Source of the DNA: Aplectana chamaeleonis
Lineage: Eukaryota > Nematoda > Chromadorea > Rhabditida > Cosmocercidae
DNA: 64,000 bases
Assembly (NCBI GenBank): GCA_029168955.1
Contig: JAPDOI010001728.1
Location: forward strand, 51,001-115,000
Reading direction: 5' to 3'
Below, piece by piece: positions 59,041 through 64,000 of this stretch (position 1 is the first letter of the stretch; each line of letters opens with the position of its first letter). Position numbers and translations under genes: made by a program. Under the pieces are notes generated by a model. The model worked only from the letters and a program-made list of their open reading frames with translations. It ran no database searches and had not been told where the DNA came from.

Positions 59041-59185
59041 AATAAACGGTGTGCACACGGTTCCTGATAGTTGAGAAGCAGACCTACCCTAACGCTTGCA
59101 ATCAATTCACTCTTATCACAATACCACTCCATTTCTCTCAATTGGCCAACCATGTTTCTTATCATTCAAAAGTTTCACCGGACTG

Positions 59186-59252
59186 ACACACACACGCACA
59201 CGCACACACACACACAAACACACGCACACACACACGCACACACACACATACA

Positions 59253-59334
<82 letters not shown>
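59186..59334. repeat. (CA)n microsatellite
   Basis: About 149 bp of CA with occasional G or T interruptions (CACGCACA, CACATACA). Occupies the same slot as (GGCGGA)n in class B. The His/Thr- or Cys/Val-only frames are compositional. Confidence 0.95.
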
Positions 59335-59514
59335 TTTTAAAATTCACAAATTTTCCCATATCTCGAGAACCACAAAGCGGATTTTTCTGAAATTTGGGCA
59401 GTGTTAAGAACCTTTACTGCTCTACATTTTGTGAAAATGTCAAGTCCGGAACTATCTTCCAAACCGAGATTCTGTAACGAGGGGTTTGCGCAGAAGCAAT
59501 CCTTTTCCAAATCA

Positions 59515-59541
59515 GGTGCGCGCTTGGCGCGCACCACAATT
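59515..59541 (+). other. Terminal hairpin plus ACAATT, class-C element
   Basis: Arms GGTGCGCGC and GCGCGCACC with loop TTG, then ACAATT. Sequence after it (CACTTGAGTG) belongs to another repeat. Confidence 0.85.
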
Positions 59542-59559
59542 CACTTGAGTGCCCCCCCC

Positions 59560-59645
59560 CTTAGGATTGAGCCAATAGGACCACCGGCGGTCAAGATATA
59601 ACAAAATCGCAAGGAAAAGTGAATTTTAGAGCCAGCTTGATTGAG
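59560..59645. other. Fragment of the TATA-module leader
   Basis: ACCACCGGCGGTCAAGAT and GAATTTTAGAGCCAGCTTGA correspond to ACCACCGGTGGTGAAGAT and AATTTTAGAGCCATCTCGAG at 27043-27115. No TATA box is retained here. Confidence 0.5.
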
Positions 59646-60090
59646 CCGGTTTGAGGGGGTGGGCTAGATAAGAGCACCCCGTGCCTAGCGTTGATGTAAG
59701 GCGTCGATTCCGTTGTACTTCGTTGCGACACATCCGCCGCCAGAAATATCTAAGCAAACGTCTAAACAGCTTCCTCTCCGTGCAATTCAACCTTTCCATC
59801 TGCGTCTCCGGTGCTGCCCACGTCTCCGATCCGTATATCATAATAGGGCCAACAACGGATAAGTAGTCTTCCTTGCAGATGTAGCTTTTGCAAGTCGTTG
59901 TTGAAAATCCGCTGCATAACCCAAATAACAGAAATCATCCACCAGTTCGATACGTTGTATGTACGTCTACGCAAACTCCCGTTAAAAGCCTCTGAAAGAC
60001 CCACATCTGCTTGCATTTGTCATGACGAAAACGAATTCCATAGGCTGCGGCATAGACAATGTTCACAATACTTGGCAGTTCCGTGTTGTT
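59640..60090 (-). pseudogene. RTE reverse transcriptase fragment
   Basis: Minus-strand frames contain GSETWAAPETQMERLNCTER, then YAAAYGIRFRHDKCKQMWVF in another frame and LLIRCWPYYDIRIGD-like shifted pieces. They match the 3' third of the RTE copy at 29995 (SETWAAPKTQMERL, PDKCKQMW) with several frameshifts. Truncated by the palindrome at 60100. Confidence 0.8.
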
Positions 60091-60100
60091 TTCATAACAC

Positions 60101-60627
60101 GATTTCTGAAAATTTAGCTTCCTGGCAAAAGTAGCGATTTGGTAATGGTCAAAAAAAGTTTCAAAAATGTCTTGAAATATTTTTAAAAAATGATTTGGCG
60201 TAAAATAGCATGGAGTAATAAAAAAGCTAGGAAATGAAGTGAAATAACCAAAAAATACGATTTGGTGGTCGATCATTTCACAAGCTTCTCCGTTAAACTT
60301 ATCAAAACGAAATCAAGCACGTTATGGAATGGAGCGTTGCCTTCACCCAGCATTACATATGCTGATTCCCTTGATACAGCTATCAAAAATGGCTTAATGT
60401 TTCCGTTGCGCGCTTGATTTCGTTTTGATAAGTTTAACGGAGAAGCTTGTGAAATGATCGACCACCAAATCATTTTCTGATCATTTCACTTCATTTCCTA
60501 ACTTTATTACTCCATGCTATTTACGCCAAATCATTTTTTAAAAATATTTCAAGACATTTGAAACTTTGACCGATACCAAATCGCTACTTTTGCCAGGAAG
60601 CTAAATTTTCAGAAATTTCACATATTT
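60101..60627. mobile_element. Palindromic element P3, arms about 220 bp
   Basis: Left arm ATTTCTGAAAATTTAGCTTC and right arm GAAGCTAAATTTTCAGAAAT are inverted copies; inner part carries GGTCGATCATTTCACAAGC. GATTTGG and GTGAAAT motifs recur as in P1, P2 and P4. Confidence 0.83.
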
Positions 60628-60629
60628 TT

Positions 60630-61534
60630 TCTCAAAGGTCCCCTTTCTGACTTCAATTTTGCTCAACGATTTCCATTTTGGAATGATGAAACATCTAACA
60701 GACGATATTGTCGTATGAGTACAAATTTTAAAACCTATGACTTACAAACATAAAAAATAGAACTCATTGCCGCATTTGGTTCAAAATGTGAAAAATCGAT
60801 ATTATTGATCATTAATACTAGCGAGACCTAGCGAAGTTTTCGCTCAAAAAAATTTTCACGTCCGCTAGCTTCCTGAGGCAGATTATTCTGACAAAACGGT
60901 GTTGACTGCCTTCCGTATATCCGAAACTTGCTGTCCGTATGGACTCTCCTGAGCAAAACTGGCTGCCGGACATTTATAGCAGGGCGTAGGGTATAAAAAA
61001 CGTGGCATAAAAAAAGCAAAACATAAGAAGCCAGCGGTAGATCGTCGGTTGTTAAGGGCATCTTATTTACGACCCCTTCCTTCTGTAATGTACGCAAGCT
61101 ATTATTCTCGCTCTACCATCCCTGTCATGTTGAGAAAAAAGCACTCGCATTTTAGATGTGGTTTCCCTTGTTGACCAACACCATGCCTTTGTTCTCAATA
61201 AATGAAATATGTCCGTTGATGTTTACGTTTTTGTGAAGCAGATTTTGATAATCTCAGACGTTCAACATATATAAAACTGGTTTATCGAAGTTAGTGAATC
61301 AAAATGACTGAGCGGTTGTAATGAGTGGCGAACAGAGAAGATGCGGGAGTGGAGCTGCTGCTTCTTTCGTCAGACTGGCGAGGAAGTGTCTCCAGAGTTT
61401 CGCGTACTCCTCAAAACGCGTTGCACGCTTCTCAAGATACATGATTTCCTATCTGTTTTCTTCGCTACACGAAGGTTAAGATTTCGCATGAAAAAGTGGG
61501 AAAATCTCGCTGATTCAATTCTACTTTCTTCATG
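60630..61534. other. No supported feature
   Basis: No gene, repeat or RNA can be assigned. TAACGGAGAAGC-like repeats stop at 60627; the remainder is AT-rich single-copy-looking sequence. Confidence 0.4.
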
Positions 61535-62915
61535 ACGTCCTGCTCTTTTCCACTGCGACCCTGCTAACTCTCTATTACGTCCTGCACATTCCCACCTGGG
61601 TCCTTAACACATTTCACGACGTCCTGCACGCACCTACTGGGGTACTGCACCCATTCCATGACGTCCTGCACATTCTTACTGGGAACCTGCGCACTTTCTA
61701 TGATGTCCTGCACGCCTCCATTCGGGTCCTGCACACTCCCACTGAGGTCCTGCACACTTCCTCCGACGTTCTGCACACTTTCTATGACATTCTGCACACT
61801 CCCATTTGGGTCATGCAAACTCCCACTGTGGTCCTGCACATTTTCTCTGACGTTCTGCACTTTTTCTATGACATTCTGCACACTCCCATTTGGGTCATGC
61901 ACACTCCCACTGGAGTCCTGCAGACTTCGTATGACGTCCTGCACACTACCATTTGGGTCCTGCACACTCTCACTGGGGTCCTGCACACTTCCTCCGACGT
62001 TCTGCACACTTTCTATGACATTCTGCACACTCCCATTTGGGTCATGCACACTCCCACTGGGGTCCTCCACACTTTCTCTGACGTTCTGCACACTCCAATT
62101 TGTGTCCTGCATACTCCCACTGGGATCCTGCACACTTTCTACGACGTTCTGGACGCTCCCACTGGGGTCCTGCACACTTTCCATGACGTTTTGCACAATT
62201 CCATTTGAGTCCTGCACACTCCCACTGGGGTCCTGCACACTTCCTCAGACGTTCTGCACACTCCCACTAGGGTTCTGCACACTTCCTCCGACGTTCTACA
62301 CACTCCCATTTGGGTCCTGCACACTCCCACTGGGGTCCTGCACACTTTCTGTGACGTCCTGCACACTCCCATTTGGGTTCTGCACATTTTCTATGACGTC
62401 CTGCACACTTTTTGTGACGTTCTGCACACTCCCAATAGGGTCCTGCACACTCTCTATGACGTCCTGCACACTCCCACTGTAGTCCTGCACGCTTTTTACG
62501 ACGTTCTGCACATTTCCACTAGACTCCTGCACGTTTTCCATGACGTCCTGCACACTCCCACTGGGGTCCTGCTCACTTTCTATGACGTCCTGCACACTCC
62601 CACTGGGGTCCTGCACACTTACCATGACGGCCTGCACAGTCCCACTGGGGTACTGCACACTTCCTAAAACGACCTGCACACTCCCACTGGGGTCCTGCAC
62701 GCTTTTTATGACGTCCTGCACACTCCCACTGGGGTCCTGCACACTTACCATGACGGCCTGCACAGTCCCACTGGGGTCCTGCACGCTTTTTATGACGTCC
62801 TGCACACTCCCACAGGGGTCCTGCACACTCCCACTGGGGTCCTGCACACTTACCATGACGGCCTGCACAGCCCCACTGTGCTCCTGCACACTACCACTGC
62901 TGTCCTGCAGACTCA
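61535..62915 (+). repeat. satD minisatellite, about 33 units of 42 bp
   Basis: Units of GTCCTGCACACTCCCACTGG plus GTCCTGCACACTTTCTATGA, exactly 21 + 21 bp with the same 11-bp start in both halves. It is the clearest dimer in the window. Unit variants include CATTTGGGTC, the same spelling found in satA. Confidence 0.94.
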
Positions 62916-63194
62916 TCAAACCCGAGATTCTGTACGGCGTCCCGTAAAATATTACCGAAGACCTGTCGCCGTGATTAGAGCGTAGCACTTCTACCTCTGG
63001 ATGACTCATAGAGGTTTTCATGACCCACGGCTAAAATTGCGCCCCACGGACAAACTCGGTGGCCCTGAGGCGCGCAAGAGGTGATTCAGGCTGATTTTTT
63101 GGTAATCGATGAGTGTCCCACCCACGCAAATGTTGGTACCATTTCATCCCTGTTTTGATCGGCCATTCCGAAGATTCACGGGAAAACACAATTA

Positions 63195-63256
63195 CACACA
63201 CACACATACATACATACATACATACATACATACATACATACATACATACATACAAA
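63195..63256. repeat. (CATA)n microsatellite
   Basis: (CA)5 then about 12 CATA repeats. It follows the satD array as (CA)n follows satC. Confidence 0.92.
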
Positions 63257-64000
63257 CATCGGGACATAACTGCTTTAAGTACAAGGATTTGATCTTGCAT
63301 GATGAGAAGAATTTCCCAAACAAATGACTTAGAGCCATCAACAATCAAAAATCATTACGTCATTTTGTGCAGCAGGCGAAAAATCAATATTATTGATCGG
63401 TATTTATCGATGACTGATGAACGAAATTCCTCAACCAAGAAAACCAATTCCAAAAGCGATCACCACTGTTCGCCGCATTTTGTGCAAAAAGCACGAAAAG
63501 CGATAATATTGATTGTCGATCGATGACGTGTCATGATTACGAATTCTGACAAGTTCAATGCTTACCTTCGACGAACTGTGTTGATTAGCTGCGAATTCAC
63601 CCACACACCCCGGTCTCCAGAGCCGTAGCAGAAAAAAGGAGTTTTCGTGCTCCACGGCTAATTTAGTATGTAAACCCACGATTTTGAGGTACCCTTCAAA
63701 GTAAAGGTATCGAGTTCAAATTGGAATAGGAGCGACCTGCATCCATTTCCAGCCTCCTGTCCAAAAATGAGCTCCCTAGCTCAATTTTATCTGGTAGCAC
63801 AAGATCGTGAACGCCGTCTGAAAAAAAAGGAGATTAACAGAGAAAACTTGCGGTTTTTCAAAATTTGCTCAAATTCTAGGAAACCATTCCAAACCATTTT
63901 TGGGCATTATATACAACTTTTTGCGCTCTTTTCAATGCAATTTAGAGCTAATTTCTACCTTCAGCCTGAACTTAGATTTCGAAAGACGGGTTGCGCGCGT

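Larger units (their letters stand above)
57604..59541 (+). mobile_element. Class-C minisatellite-hairpin element
   Basis: About 33 satC units (57604-59040), unique DNA, (CA)n tract 59186-59334, unique DNA ending CCTTTTCCAAATCA, hairpin 59515-59535, ACAATT 59536-59541. Order of parts is the same as in class B. The upstream part has no TATA module. Non-autonomous. Confidence 0.78.
61535..64000 (+). mobile_element. Class-D minisatellite-hairpin element, running off the window
   Basis: About 33 satD units (61535-62915), unique DNA, (CATA)n tract 63195-63256, unique DNA, then from about 63743 a diverged copy of the satA element flank (GAGCTCCCTAGCTC, AAGATCGTGAACGCC, AAGGAGATTAACAG). The window stops at GGGTTGCGCGCG, where other copies are about 40 bp from the hairpin. 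This links class D with the satA flank directly. Confidence 0.72.

Noticed and set aside
59186..59334. His/Thr-rich or Cys/Val-rich peptide
   Set aside because: Translation of a CA dinucleotide tract.

Overview
This window looks like repeat-dominated nuclear DNA from a metazoan, most likely a strongylid (hookworm-type) nematode. The evidence is a split gene fragment of cytosolic malate dehydrogenase with a short intron, three kinds of decayed retrotransposon (RTE-like, Penelope-like and Jockey/CR1-like), several MITE families with target duplications, long palindromic elements, microsatellites, and no operon or ribosome-binding-site organisation. The nematode assignment is inferred from the style of the RTE and MDH sequences and was not tested by a search.

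No complete protein-coding gene is supported. The first 25.5 kb is almost entirely one 42-bp tandem satellite (satA). Because 42 is a multiple of 3 and the unit lacks stops, long open frames appear in several frames on both strands; these are satellite shadows, not proteins. Near 28.3 kb are two exons of a cytosolic malate dehydrogenase. At 29-30 kb is a 114-bp tandem repeat with a GC-rich palindrome, followed by an RTE reverse transcriptase pseudogene. From 37.7 to 44.7 kb there is a nested set: a MITE split by a Penelope-like element, itself split by a Jockey-like LINE and capped by a TAA-flanked MITE at its EN stop codon. The rest is DNA transposon debris, palindromes and more 42-bp arrays.

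The main observation is a recurring architecture that explains much of the window. At eight places an array of 42-bp units (each two related 21-bp halves, in four sequence classes A-D) is followed by a unique flank, usually a microsatellite (GGCGGA, CA or CATA), and then a terminal 9-bp-stem hairpin with a 3-nt loop followed by ACAATT. The hairpin shows a compensatory base-pair change between classes. At least three class-B copies also carry a TATA-containing module upstream that points into the array. I interpret these as one superfamily of non-autonomous transposable elements with an internal minisatellite, possibly Helitron2/Helentron-like, one of whose minisatellites has expanded into a satellite of about 25 kb. 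The family is inferred from the sequence; I cannot say whether it is already in a repeat library.

Region by region: 1-26085, satA and its flanks; 26740-28204, class-B element 1; 28301-28552, mdh exons; 28950-29992, 114-bp repeat; 29995-31929, RTE; 32281-35490, promoter module, MITE and class-B element 2; 35494-37250, MITE and long-TIR element; 37467-44738, nested retroelements; 44955-45981, module, RTE fragment and MITE; 46041-48332, class-B element 3; 48333-49025, palindrome; 49098-50830, satA element 3; 50860-57376, palindromes, module fragments and relics; 57604-59541, class-C element; 59560-60627, module, RTE fragment and palindrome; 61535-64000, class-D element running off the end.
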